Shown: positions 53,701 through 61,860 of the stretch, in pieces
Position numbering within the stretch: the stretch's first letter is position 1
How the letters are laid out: every line of letters starts with the position of its first letter
Assembly (NCBI RefSeq): GCF_011516635.5
Contig: NZ_CP096255.1
Span: forward strand, 7,686,501-7,750,500
DNA: 64,000 nt
Direction of reading: 5' to 3'
Source of the DNA: Bradyrhizobium barranii subsp. apii
GTDB taxonomy: Bacteria > Pseudomonadota > Alphaproteobacteria > Rhizobiales > Xanthobacteraceae
Notes under the pieces: generated by a model
What the model was told of the DNA's origin: nothing
Databases searched by the model: none
Seen by the model: only the letters and a program-made list of their open reading frames with translations
Translations under genes and position numbers: made by a program

Positions 53701-54363
53701 CTAGATGTCGCGGCCTTCGACCTTCTCGGTCAGCGCCTTGACCTGCTCGGGGATCTTCTCGAGGTGCGGATTGACGGCCAGCGCCTTGCGGTAGGCCTCG
53801 AGCGCACGTTTCTCGTCACCGACCTCCTGCATGATCATGCCGAGGCCTGCGAGCGCGCCGAAATGGCGAGGCTCCCGGATCAGCACCTCGCGGATGTCGG
53901 CAAGCGAGCGGCCGTAGTCATTCTGCATGTAGTAGAGCGTGGCGCGCCGGTTCCAGGCCTCGATGTAGTCGGGCCTGAGCTTGATGACCGAATCCAGCAG
54001 CTTGATCGCGATGTCGATCTTCTGCGCGTCGACCGCAGTCTTGGCCCGCGCCATCAACAGCGATGCGGTGTCGCTCGGGGTCTGGATCCAGATCGCCCAG
54101 ATCCGCGCCTCAACATGCTTGGCGCTGGCCTCGTCGGGCGCGGCCTTCAGCGCGCCGAACAGGAAATCGAGATTCTTGCTGCGGTCGACCTTGGGCAGCT
54201 TGGCCGGCGCCTCCGGCAGCTTCTTCTGTTCCTTGCCGGGAGGGGCAGGCAGCTCTTTCTGCGCCAGGGCTGGCGTAAGGCCAGTGGCGCCCAGCACAAG
54301 GGCCAGACACAGGGTGCGCGCGAAAGGGAAGCTCACTGCCAGGAATCTCACTGCCATGCGCAA
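53701..54363 (-). CDS. Periplasmic tetratricopeptide-repeat protein
   Basis: The 220-residue protein has a signal peptide ending TPALAQ, a Lys/Pro linker, and two to three TPR motifs from about residue 75 (ARAKTAVDAQKIDIAIKLLDSVIKLRPDYIEAWNRRATLYYM, GRSLADIREVLIREPRHFGALAGLG, GDEKRALEAYRKALAVNPH). TPR proteins act as scaffolds; partner unknown. A second start two codons inside (MAVRFLAV) is possible. Confidence 0.8.
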   Translation of the reverse strand: MRMAVRFLAVSFPFARTLCLALVLGATGLTPALAQKELPAPPGKEQKKLPEAPAKLPKVDRSKNLDFLFGALKAAPDEASAKHVEARIWAIWIQTPSDTASLLMARAKTAVDAQKIDIAIKLLDSVIKLRPDYIEAWNRRATLYYMQNDYGRSLADIREVLIREPRHFGALAGLGMIMQEVGDEKRALEAYRKALAVNPHLEKIPEQVKALTEKVEGRDI

Positions 54364-54464
54364 AGTCTAAACGCGCAAAGCCGCCCTTGCAAAGCAAAGG
54401 CGGCGTCAAAGTCGTGTGAGCCGTGGTCTTGCGGGGCGCGCGTGAGGCGACCGCGAGGGCAATA

Positions 54465-54590
54465 TCAGCCCTGGCGAGCCTTGAAGCGGCGCTGCACCTT
54501 GTTGATCACGTAGACCCGGCCCTTGCGGCGGACCAGGCGGTTGGCGCGATGGCGACCGCGCAGCGACTTCAACGAGTTACGGACCTTCAT
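54465..54590 (-). CDS. rpmJ: 50S ribosomal protein L36 (bL36)
   Basis: A 41-residue ribosomal protein: MKVRNSLKSLRGRHRANRLV, RRKGRVYVINKVQRRFKARQG. This is the C-minus form, lacking the zinc-binding CxxC and CxxH residues. The C-minus form is the only bL36 in many alphaproteobacteria. Start at 54590; a frame extends upstream, but the family has this exact length. Confidence 0.95.
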   Translation of the reverse strand: MKVRNSLKSLRGRHRANRLVRRKGRVYVINKVQRRFKARQG

Positions 54591-54767
54591 GGCAGAATCC
54601 TGAACGTTCGAAAGGCCGTGTTCGGCACTACCGTTTCGGCACGCGCGAATGTGGCAAAATGAGATCTTTCCCGCTGGCGGACCGACCGCCCGGGACGGGG
54701 CGGTTCTTAAGGCATGGGAGGACCGGATGTCAATGTTAACTGCCCGGTTCCGGACCAGCAAATTCTG

Positions 54768-54790
54768 GAAAACAACCCCATGCAAAGTAG
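54768..54790 (+). repeat. Short dispersed repeat, second copy
   Basis: Contains AACAACCCCATGCA and matches 6326-6348 over 23 bases with one mismatch. Confidence 0.6.
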
Positions 54791-54876
54791 AAAGCAAGTA
54801 GAAACGGCCGGATCGGCCCGATCTACGCATTTGTCGACATGGGGCTTCGCTTCGACGACGTGCCTTGCCAAATTCG

Positions 54877-54889
54877 TTATATCATATAA
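54877..54889. promoter_or_regulatory. Candidate operator TTATATCATATAA
   Basis: A 6-bp inverted repeat with a single central base, about 30 bases upstream of the amidohydrolase start, in an AT-rich promoter-like patch. It fits a GntR-type dimer site by size, but no GntR gene is adjacent. Confidence 0.45.
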
Positions 54890-54919
54890 TCAATTCGTCA
54901 ACCCGTCGGGAGGAAACCA

Positions 54920-55804
54920 ATGCCGAAGCTGAAGCTGCCCAACATCGACGATGTCGTCGCCATCGACATCCACACCCACGCCGAGGAGCCCTGCGGCACC
55001 CATCCCGACGACGGCTATGACGATTTCCAGGCGCAGATGGCGGACTATTTCAAGTCGCCGCACAAGCATCCGCCGACCGTGCCGGAGACCGCGGCCTACT
55101 ACCGCTCCAAGAATATCGCCGCGGTGATCTTTCCGGTCGATGCCGAGCGCGAGACCGGCTTCCGCCGCTACAAAAATGAGGAGATGCTGGAGATCGCCTC
55201 CGACCATCTCGACGTCCTCATCCCCTTCGTCTCGATCGACCCGCACAAGGGCAAGCTCGGCGTGCGCGAGGCGCGCAAGCTGATCGAGGAATACGGCGTC
55301 CGCGGCTTCAAATTCCATCCGACCATGCAGGGCTTTTACGCCAACGACCGCATGGCCTATCCGCTCTACGAAGAGATCAACAATGGCGGCGCGATCGCGC
55401 TGTTCCACACCGGCCAGACCGGTGTCGGCTCGGGCATGCCCGGCGGGATGGGCATGCGGCTGAAATATTCCAACCCGATGTACATGGACGACGTCGCGGC
55501 TGACTTCCCCGACCTCAAGATCATCCTCGCCCACCCCTCCTTCCCCTGGCAGGAGGAAGCGCTGTCGGTCGCGACTCACAAGCCGAACGTCTACATTGAC
55601 CTCTCGGGCTGGTCGCCAAAGTATTTCCCGCCGATCCTGGTGCGCTATATCAACTCGATCCTTCAGGACAAGATGCTGTTCGGCTCGGACTGGCCGGTGA
55701 TCACGCCGGACCGCTGGCTGTCGGACTTCGCCAAGATCGAGATCCGCGACGAGATCCGGCCGAAGGTGCTGAAGGCCAACGCGCGCAGGCTGCTGGGGAT
55801 CTAG
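54920..55804 (+). CDS. Amidohydrolase-family (PF04909) metal-dependent hydrolase/decarboxylase
   Basis: The 294-residue TIM-barrel protein has the metal ligands of the ACMSD/gamma-resorcylate decarboxylase group: DIHTHAEEP (HxH), GFKFHPTMQGF, ILAHPSFPW and LFGSDWPVITPDRWL with the Asp. The family includes decarboxylases and hydratases of aromatic breakdown. It starts after GGGAGGAAACC, a strong ribosome-binding site. No other catabolic genes neighbour it, so substrate is not known. Confidence 0.85.
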   Translation: MPKLKLPNIDDVVAIDIHTHAEEPCGTHPDDGYDDFQAQMADYFKSPHKHPPTVPETAAYYRSKNIAAVIFPVDAERETGFRRYKNEEMLEIASDHLDVLIPFVSIDPHKGKLGVREARKLIEEYGVRGFKFHPTMQGFYANDRMAYPLYEEINNGGAIALFHTGQTGVGSGMPGGMGMRLKYSNPMYMDDVAADFPDLKIILAHPSFPWQEEALSVATHKPNVYIDLSGWSPKYFPPILVRYINSILQDKMLFGSDWPVITPDRWLSDFAKIEIRDEIRPKVLKANARRLLGI

Positions 55805-55902
55805 CCGCGTACTCATCGCCACGGCGCATTGAGGGCTTCGACCGGTTGCCGAAGCCCTCACGCTCAAGCGCTCAAGGCCTCGCTGAGGCGGGCAAGGCGG
55901 CC

Positions 55903-56400
55903 CTAAAACTCCAGCTTGTCGCGTATAGCGTCGATTCCGGCCCTGGCGCAGGCTTCGTCAGCATCACCGCCGGGCGCCCCAGACACACCGACGGCTCCGA
56001 CCAGCGAACCGCCCGCTTCGACAATCAATCCGCCACCTATAATGACCGTGCCGGGGAGATTGCGGATACCGGCCTGCATCATGCCAGGTTGGCTGACGGC
56101 ATTCAGTTCGGTGGTGCTGGTACGGAATGTTGCTGCGGTCCACGCCTTGCCCGAGGCCGTTGAAACGGTGTGAGCACCTGCGAACCTGTCACGAAGGATC
56201 ACCTGTGTCCCCCCGAAGCGATCGACGACCGCGACGGCGACCTGATACCCGCGTGATCGGCAGTCACCAAGCGATGCCCGGGCCAGATCAAGCGCCAGCT
56301 CGGGACTCAGGGATTTGTAGGTCGCGAGCGGCTCCTGCGCCATTGCCGGGTGCGCGAGCATCAACAGGACGGTGGCCGCAAGCAGGGTTCGAGCGAGCAT
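55903..56400 (-). CDS. Secreted heme-binding/GlcG-family protein (DUF336)
   Basis: The 165-residue protein has a signal peptide (MLARTLLAATVLLMLAHPAMA) followed by a GlcG/HbpS domain (PF03928): SPELALDLARASLGDCRSRGYQVAVAVVDRFGG, RTSTTELNAVSQPGMM, GGGLIVEAGGSLVGAVGVSGAPGGDADEACA. HbpS members bind heme outside the cell. GlcG is named from the glc locus, but this one lies 5 kb from the glc genes of this window, next to a superoxide dismutase. Confidence 0.85.
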   Translation of the reverse strand: MLARTLLAATVLLMLAHPAMAQEPLATYKSLSPELALDLARASLGDCRSRGYQVAVAVVDRFGGTQVILRDRFAGAHTVSTASGKAWTAATFRTSTTELNAVSQPGMMQAGIRNLPGTVIIGGGLIVEAGGSLVGAVGVSGAPGGDADEACARAGIDAIRDKLEF

Positions 56401-56438
56401 GGTTTCTCCGACGTGAGCGGGTCGACGCCGATGTTAAC

Positions 56439-57098
56439 CTAGTTCAGCGCACCGTATGTCAGGTCGTCGAATACGGTGACACTGTCGGCCTTGGTCCACA
56501 AGCCGATCATGCCGGCGTCCCTGATCGATTCGTCCTCGACCTCGAACATCGGCTTGCCGTCATACGTCACCTTGAATAGCTTTCCCGCGAATTCGCAACG
56601 TAGGGAATGCCATTGACCTGACGGCACCGATACCTTGACGCCATAGCCGCCCTTCCGGCCGACAATATCGAGCGCGCTGCGAACACCCTTGATCGTCTTG
56701 TAGAGCACAACATTGTCTTCAAGCGCGTTGGCCCGCACGACATAGTAATTGTCGGCATCCTTTACGCGCCAGACAATACCGGCCGCACGATCCTCGGAGC
56801 CTGCGATCGCCTTGAACTTGACCTCGACGAACCCGTCTAGGATGCTGGTGCCGCTCCTGAGCGCCACTGGAAACGTCGCCTGACCGGATTGTTTCAGGAC
56901 GTTCGGCTTGCTTGGCGCCGTAGACTCCACCTCGACCGTCCATTTGGGCTGGCCACGACCCGTCATCGTCAGAGTCCAGCCTTCGGGCGCTGCGCCGGTT
57001 GCTGCGTTGTCAAAATTTACAGTTTCTGCCATCGCGTTTCCTTCCACCAACAATAGGAACAACGCCGCCCCCAAGAGCGCTACGCTCGTTTTTTGCAC
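56439..57098 (-). CDS. Secreted concanavalin-like/DUF1080-type protein
   Basis: From the GTG at 57098 the protein has 219 residues with a signal peptide (QKTSVALLGAALFLLLVEGNAMA). The mature part (FDNAATGAAPEGWTLTMTGRGQPKW, IVWRVKDADNYYVVRANALEDNVVLYK, PSGQWHSLRCEF, GLWTKADSVTVFDDLTY) has the jelly-roll pattern of 3-keto-disaccharide hydrolase/DUF1080 domains. No clear active site is seen. It starts four bases after the SOD stop, so it is in the same transcript. Confidence 0.7.
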   Translation of the reverse strand: MQKTSVALLGAALFLLLVEGNAMAETVNFDNAATGAAPEGWTLTMTGRGQPKWTVEVESTAPSKPNVLKQSGQATFPVALRSGTSILDGFVEVKFKAIAGSEDRAAGIVWRVKDADNYYVVRANALEDNVVLYKTIKGVRSALDIVGRKGGYGVKVSVPSGQWHSLRCEFAGKLFKVTYDGKPMFEVEDESIRDAGMIGLWTKADSVTVFDDLTYGALN

Positions 57099-57102
57099 GG
57101 CT

Positions 57103-57822
57103 CTAAGCTTCCCGCCTGTATTGATCGTACAGTGTTGCAGCGTTGTCCCATTTGATCGCTTCCATATAGATGTCGACATATTTCGCGGCCGCGGCGCCAT
57201 AATCCATGTGATAGGCGTGCTCATACATGTCGAGCACCAGTACTGGGCGTCCGCCGGCCAGCGTCGTCGTGTGGTCGGCGGCCCACTGATTGACCAGCCG
57301 CTTGTCGCGCGGCGAGTAAGAAAGAATCACCCAGCCGGAGCCGCCGCCTTCGGCCTTGCCCATGGCGGAGAACTCCGCGCGCCACCGCTCCGTGCTGCCG
57401 AAATCGCGCGCGATCGCGTCGGCAAGTGGTGTGCTCGGCTTGCCGGCACCGCCGAGCCCGTCGAAATAGATTTCGTGGAGGATCATCGAGTTTGACGCGA
57501 CGAGTTCCTCGCGCTTCAGGCCGTTGATGACGAAGTTCGGAGCTTTCGCGAAGTCGAGCTCGGCGAGTTGCGTTCCGATTGCGTTGAGTCGCTTTACGGC
57601 ACCGACATAGTTGTTCTCGTAGTGGCTGACGAGCACCTTCTCCGAGATGCCGGCAATGGATTTCGGATCGAACGGCATCGGCTTGGGCTGGTATGTCATT
57701 GGCCTGGCTCCTGTTGGCTGATTGGCTTGCGCAAGGGCTTGCGTCCCCGCGAGTATTGCGGTCGATGCCGCGGCGGCCCCCACGCCCCTGATGAAGTCTC
57801 GGCGGTCGGTATTCGTCGTCAT
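57103..57822 (-). CDS. Tat-exported Fe/Mn superoxide dismutase
   Basis: The 239-residue enzyme starts at 57822 behind GGAGG with a twin-arginine signal (DRRDFIRGVGAAAASTAILAGTQALAQ). The SOD domain follows: ISEKVLVSHYENNYVGAVKRLN with the first His ligand, NSMILHEIYFDGLG with the second, and DMYEHAYHMDYGAAAAKYVD with the last Asp/His. It lacks the GGHxNH motif of ordinary Fe-SODs in its second half, and the loop lengths suggest the distinct secreted group. An IS630 element stands 48 bases before its start. Confidence 0.85.
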   Translation of the reverse strand: MTTNTDRRDFIRGVGAAAASTAILAGTQALAQANQPTGARPMTYQPKPMPFDPKSIAGISEKVLVSHYENNYVGAVKRLNAIGTQLAELDFAKAPNFVINGLKREELVASNSMILHEIYFDGLGGAGKPSTPLADAIARDFGSTERWRAEFSAMGKAEGGGSGWVILSYSPRDKRLVNQWAADHTTTLAGGRPVLVLDMYEHAYHMDYGAAAAKYVDIYMEAIKWDNAATLYDQYRREA

Positions 57823-58011
57823 GGAGTCCTCCACGTCATCGTCGTCCCCGACTCGCCCCGTGTGCTCGCTAGAGCATTTTCCGACCGGAAAGAATCGGGT
57901 GGGGATTGAACGAAGCCGCTGCCGCGGCGTAGGGGGCAAGGTGGCATAGATCGCCTCCTGGCTGAGAGGATGTGGGTGTTGGAGCCCACCCCCTCAGACA
58001 GGAGTATCGAG

Positions 58012-58872
58012 ATGGCCGATTTGAGCCCTCTTCGCCGCCGCATGATCGAAGACATGACCGTCCGCAATCTGTCGCCGGCGACGCAAAGATCCTACATCAG
58101 CGCGGTTTCGAAGTTCAGCCGCTATTTTGGCCGATCGCCTGACCGGTTAGAGCTGGAAGACGTCCGCGCCTTCCAGGTGCATTTGGTCTCGACCGGCATC
58201 TCATGGCCGGCGCTGAACCAGATCGTCTGTGCGCTACGGTTTTTCTACGGCGTCACGCTCGGCGAGGCGCTCATCCCAGAGCGCATTCCCTATGCGCGAG
58301 AACCGCGCAAGCTGCCGGTCGTTCTCAGCGCCGACGAAGTGGTTCAGTTTCTTGAAGCGGTATCGAGCCTGAAGAGCCGCGCCGCGCTCACCACCGCCTA
58401 TGCGGCCGGGCTCAGGGCCTCGGAGGTTGCGGGACTGCGGATCGAAGACATCGACAGCGCCCGCGGCGTCATCCAGGTGCGCCACGGCAAGGGCGCGAAG
58501 GATCGCAACGTGATGCTGTCGCCCCAGCTGCTGGGCATCCTGCGCACCTACTGGCGGCTCGCCCGGCCGCGGCTTTATCTGTTCCCTGGTCGTGACGAAG
58601 ATCATCCGATCGATCAGACCGTGCTGCATGCCGCCTGCCGGTCGGCGGTGAAGGCTGCGGGCCTGACCAAGCGCGTCACGCTGCACACGCTGCGCCACAG
58701 CTTCGCGACACATCTTCTCGAGAACGGAACCGATATCCGGATCATCCAGGTCTTGCTCGGGCACAATAATTTGTCGTCGACAGCGCGCTACACGCAGGTC
58801 GCCACCGATACGATCCGAGCGACGCAGAGCCCGCTCGATCGCCTGTCGCTGGAGGTGACGCCACCTGGATGA
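58012..58872 (+). CDS. Tyrosine recombinase of the IS91-type element
   Basis: The 286-residue integrase starts at 58012 behind ACAGGAG. It has an N-terminal SAM-like domain (RNLSPATQRSYISAVSKFSRYFG) and the catalytic domain with Arg in AAGLRASEVAGL, HTLRHSFATHLLENG, LLGHNNLSSTARYTQ, which gives the full R-H-R-H-Y set. Such recombinase genes are companions to IS91-type transposases in rhizobia. The stop overlaps the transposase start by 4 bases. Confidence 0.9.
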   Translation: MADLSPLRRRMIEDMTVRNLSPATQRSYISAVSKFSRYFGRSPDRLELEDVRAFQVHLVSTGISWPALNQIVCALRFFYGVTLGEALIPERIPYAREPRKLPVVLSADEVVQFLEAVSSLKSRAALTTAYAAGLRASEVAGLRIEDIDSARGVIQVRHGKGAKDRNVMLSPQLLGILRTYWRLARPRLYLFPGRDEDHPIDQTVLHAACRSAVKAAGLTKRVTLHTLRHSFATHLLENGTDIRIIQVLLGHNNLSSTARYTQVATDTIRATQSPLDRLSLEVTPPG

Positions 58873-60119
58873 CCCGCAGCGGGATGCGGGTCATGACCCG
58901 CTCCGACATCCGCTCCAACAGGCCCGCCATCGAGATTGCCGATATTCTGCGCCGGCATGGCGACGCCTATCGCCGTGTACATGCCGGTCATCTGGGGCGG
59001 GTCGAGCGGCGCGTGATGAGCGCGATCGTTGCGTGCCGGACCGAGGCGCTCGGCGGCCACATGCAGGCTTGCGACGACTGCGGCACGACACGCGTTGCCT
59101 ATAATTCCTGCCGCAATCGGCACTGTCCGAAGTGTCAGGGGAGAGCCCGAGCCGCGTGGCTCGCCGCGCGTCAAGCCGACCTGCTTCCGGTTCCCTATTT
59201 CCACGTCGTCTTTACACTTCCCGCACCGATCGCCGCGATCGCTTTCCAGAACAAGGCCGTCGTCTATGCCATCCTGTTCAAGGCTGCCGCCGAGGCGATG
59301 ACGACGCTCGCCGCCAATCCACGCCGGCTCGGCGGTGCGATCGGCGGCGTCGCCGTCCTCCACACCTGGGGACAGACGCTGATGCATCATCCCCACGTCC
59401 ATTGCGTCGTTCCGGGTGGCGGCCTCTCGCCCGATGGCGCGCGCTGGACCGCTTGCCGACCGAACTTCTTCCTGGCCGTCAAACCGTTGTCCAGACTATT
59501 TCGCACACTTTTTCTCAAACGTCTGTCGGCAGCCTTCAACTCCGGTGCCTTGCGTTTCTTCGGCGATCTCGGAGCTCTGGCCGAGCCGGCTGCCTTTGCG
59601 GCCCACCTCGACGCCATGCGACGCATCAACTGGGTTGTTTACGCCAAGCGGCCCTTCGGCGGACCCGCACAGGTCCTGGCCTATCTCGGCCGCTACACCC
59701 ATCGCGTCGCGATCGCCAACAGCCGGCTCGTCGCACTCGACGACGATCATGTCGCCTTCTCATGGAAGGACTATCGCCAAAACAGCGCGACAAAGATCAT
59801 GAATCTCAAGCCCGATGAGTTCATTCGCCGTTTCCTGCTTCATACGCCGCCTGACGGCTTCCACCGCATCCGCCACTTCGGCTTCATGGCCAACCGCCAT
59901 CGCGCTGCCAAGCTCGCCCTTTGCCGCGAACTTCTCGATCATGAGCGAACAGCCCCAAACGATGGCCAGCCGTCGCCTGTGGATTCGGAGGCTCAAACCT
60001 GGGCCGAGGTTCCTGCCTGTCCCGATTGTGGTGGCGTCATGCGCATCATTGAGCGCTTTCGACATAGCTTCAGACGCCCCAGCCCTCGAACATCACCGTT
60101 CCGATGCGACACATCGTGA
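58869..60119 (+). CDS. IS91-family HUH transposase
   Basis: The 416-residue protein has an N-terminal zinc finger (CDDCGTTRVAYNSCRNRHCPKCQ), the HUH motif HHPHVHCVVPGG and the catalytic Tyr segment GRYTHRVAIANSR, then a C-terminal zinc ribbon beginning CPDCGGVMRI. The protein should nick single-stranded DNA and transpose by rolling circle. It seems complete. The start is at the ATGA overlap with the recombinase gene. Confidence 0.92.
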   Translation: MTRSGMRVMTRSDIRSNRPAIEIADILRRHGDAYRRVHAGHLGRVERRVMSAIVACRTEALGGHMQACDDCGTTRVAYNSCRNRHCPKCQGRARAAWLAARQADLLPVPYFHVVFTLPAPIAAIAFQNKAVVYAILFKAAAEAMTTLAANPRRLGGAIGGVAVLHTWGQTLMHHPHVHCVVPGGGLSPDGARWTACRPNFFLAVKPLSRLFRTLFLKRLSAAFNSGALRFFGDLGALAEPAAFAAHLDAMRRINWVVYAKRPFGGPAQVLAYLGRYTHRVAIANSRLVALDDDHVAFSWKDYRQNSATKIMNLKPDEFIRRFLLHTPPDGFHRIRHFGFMANRHRAAKLALCRELLDHERTAPNDGQPSPVDSEAQTWAEVPACPDCGGVMRIIERFRHSFRRPSPRTSPFRCDTS

Positions 60120-60394
60120 GCCAAGTCATGTCGTGCACGACGATCATCATTCGTCATTTCGCTCCCAGCGTCTCGATCATCGCGGACGATGTCGAATCCG
60201 TGCTGTCACACTGCGCGACAACAACCGTCCGATGCAGCAAAAGGCCTATCGCGATCTCAGGCGAAGCGCGTCTGATCTCAACTCTTCCAGGATGCGCACT
60301 CCTGTGTCTCTGCCTCACGCGCCGAGCCAGCAGATCGGGCATGGCGATCTCGAACAATCCCCATAGCTGCAAAACCGCGAATAGCCTCCCGCGC
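60120..60394. other. Right non-coding end of the IS91-type element
   Basis: About 275 bases with no supported gene, between the transposase stop and the right repeat. In IS91 elements this region carries the origin of rolling-circle transposition. Confidence 0.45.
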
Positions 60395-60537
60395 CTTCGT
60401 TCAATCCGGCTTCAATGAGGTCGCGTCATAAGCGCCTGCCGCGCCCTCGCGTGAGCGCGACCTCACAGAACCCTCCAGATTCCCAAAACGGCGCGAGTCA
60501 GATTCAAGCTGCATGCTGGCGAGGGAGGCCAGCATGT

Positions 60538-61484
60538 ATGGCCAGGGCGCTTTCGGTTGATCTTCGCCAAAGGGTGGTAGCCGCGATTGACGGTGGCATG
60601 TCCTGTCGACAGGCTGCTGAGCGCTTTGGTGTCAGCGCGGCCAGTGCAATCCGCTGGCGCGGTCGCCTCAAGAAAGTTGGCGACATCGTTCCTAAACGCC
60701 AGGGCGGTGACCGCAAATCGCAGCGCATCGAAGCGCATTCGCAATTGATTCTGGAGGCGGTGACAGCGAGGCCGGATATCACGCTTGCCGAGTTGCGAGA
60801 ACTGTTGAAACGTCGTGGAATATCGACTGGCATCGCGTCGCTCTGGCGTTTTTTCCAGCGCAGAAAGATCACACTTAAAAAAAGACAGCGCACGCCGCCG
60901 AGCAACGGCGCGGCGATATAAATGCCGCACGTGAGGAGTGGTTCGAAGGGCAAATCGACCTTGACCCTGAGCGTCTCGTCTTCATCGACGAAACCAGCGC
61001 CAACACCAAAATGGCGCGGCGTTACGGGCGCTCGCCACGCGGCGAGCGATGTCGTGCAGCTATCCCACACGGACATTGGAAGACGACGACGTTCACCGCT
61101 GGATTGCGCTCCGACGGTCTGATCGCGCCGCTTGTTCTGGACGGTCCAATGGATGGCGACGCTTTCCTGGCCTACGTCGAGCAATTGCTCGCCCCATCGC
61201 TGCGGCCGGGCGATACCGTTATCATGGACAACTTGCCCGCTCACAAGGTCCATGGCGTTCGAGAGGCCATCCAGGCGGTCGGAGCTAGCCTGCTCTATCT
61301 TCCGCCCTACAGTCCAGACTTCAACCCGATTGAAATGGCCTTCTCCAAACTGAAAGCGCTGTTGCGGACCGCCGCAGCCCGCACCATGCCCGATCTCTGG
61401 CAAGCAATCGCCAACGCTCTCAAACGCTTCTCACCCGAGGAATGTCAAAATTATCTCGTCGCGGCTGGTTACGACGCAACGTGA
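60538..61484 (+). CDS. IS630-family transposase, two frames joined at an A7 run
   Basis: The first frame (from 60538) encodes an N-terminal helix-turn-helix domain (MARALSVDLRQRVVAAIDGG, CRQAAERFGVSAASAIRWRGR) and reads to 60921. At seven A at 60877-60883 it must shift back one base to KTAHAAEQRRGD and the DDE domain: FIDETSANTKM (Asp), IMDNLPAHK (Asp), FNPIEMAFSKLK (Glu). Programmed frameshifting or transcript slippage on the A run is likely, as in other rhizobial IS630 elements; simple mutation is the alternative. The complete protein would have about 315 residues. Confidence 0.88.
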
Positions 61485-61499
61485 TCGGAAAACGCTCTA

Positions 61500-61678
61500 G
61501 CTCTTGGTGCTCGCCGTCTTGTCGAGTGCGCAAATAGACCGCGCGGCCCTTGTCGATACGGACATCGACGAGGGTCGGCGCGCTGGCGGCACCAATTGAC
61601 GGGACAATTTCTCTGATGAGATCGAGATGAAAGAAGACATGCGGCGTCCTTGGTGACCAGGACGCGATACTTGGGCAT
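61500..61678 (-). pseudogene. Possible remnant of an ORF cut by the IS630 insertion
   Basis: On the minus strand MPKYRVLVTKDAA starts at 61678, and a second frame (PTLVDVRIDKGRAVYLRTRQDGEHQE) reaches the IS630 end. If the element and one TA are removed, this second frame continues for about 16 codons and its TGA overlaps the ATG of the superoxide dismutase gene. So an upstream gene coupled to SOD may have been broken. The frame change inside makes the call uncertain. Confidence 0.35.
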
Positions 61679-61860
61679 GTCGCCTCGCGGGGAGATCGCA
61701 AATCCCCGTACCCTGAATTAAACGCCTGCCGGCGGCAGTGTCAATCTGCTGCGCGAGGTCGACGGGGTGACGATTGTTTGAAGAAGGTTCCGACCTTGTC
61801 GAGTACCGGGCCGTTTCGGTATTGTCCGTGCGCCACCGCAAAGTCCCAAAGGAGCGAGCC
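61679..61860. other. Upstream region of the haloacid dehalogenase gene
   Basis: About 180 bases with no supported gene on either strand. It should hold the promoter of the dehalogenase; AAGGAGCGAGCC just before 61861 is a good ribosome-binding site. Confidence 0.4.

Larger units (their letters stand above)
54591..54919. other. Divergent promoter region with repeat and palindrome
   Basis: No gene is visible. The stretch holds the promoters of rpmJ (minus) and the amidohydrolase (plus), a 23-base dispersed repeat (54768-54790) and the TTATATCATATAA palindrome (54877-54889). Confidence 0.5.
57903..60407 (+). mobile_element. IS91-type element with tyrosine recombinase
   Basis: The insert carries a tyrosine recombinase and an HUH transposase gene. 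The 13-bp inverted repeats GGATTGAACGAAG (57903-57915) and CTTCGTTCAATCC (60395-60407) mark the edges as I place them; the true ends may differ by some bases. GTTC at 60399-60402 fits the tetranucleotide that IS91 elements recognise at their origin end. A hairpin with CTGAG...CTCAG arms at about 57962-57999 lies near the left end. Confidence 0.7.
57872..61497 (+). mobile_element. IS630-family element, interrupted by an IS91-type element
   Basis: The terminal inverted repeats are GAGCATTTTCCGACCGG at the left (57872) and the complement of GAGCGTTTTCCGATCACG at the right (ending 61497). TA stands on both outer sides (57870-57871 and 61498-61499), the target duplication of IS630. The element's own parts are about 57872-57902 and 60408-61497, together about 1.1 kb, normal for IS630. 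The remaining 2.5 kb are a second element. Confidence 0.85.

Noticed and set aside
58012..58872. Tyrosine recombinase as phage or ICE integrase
   Set aside because: It overlaps the IS91-type transposase by ATGA and has no tRNA attachment site or phage genes nearby, so it belongs to the insertion element.
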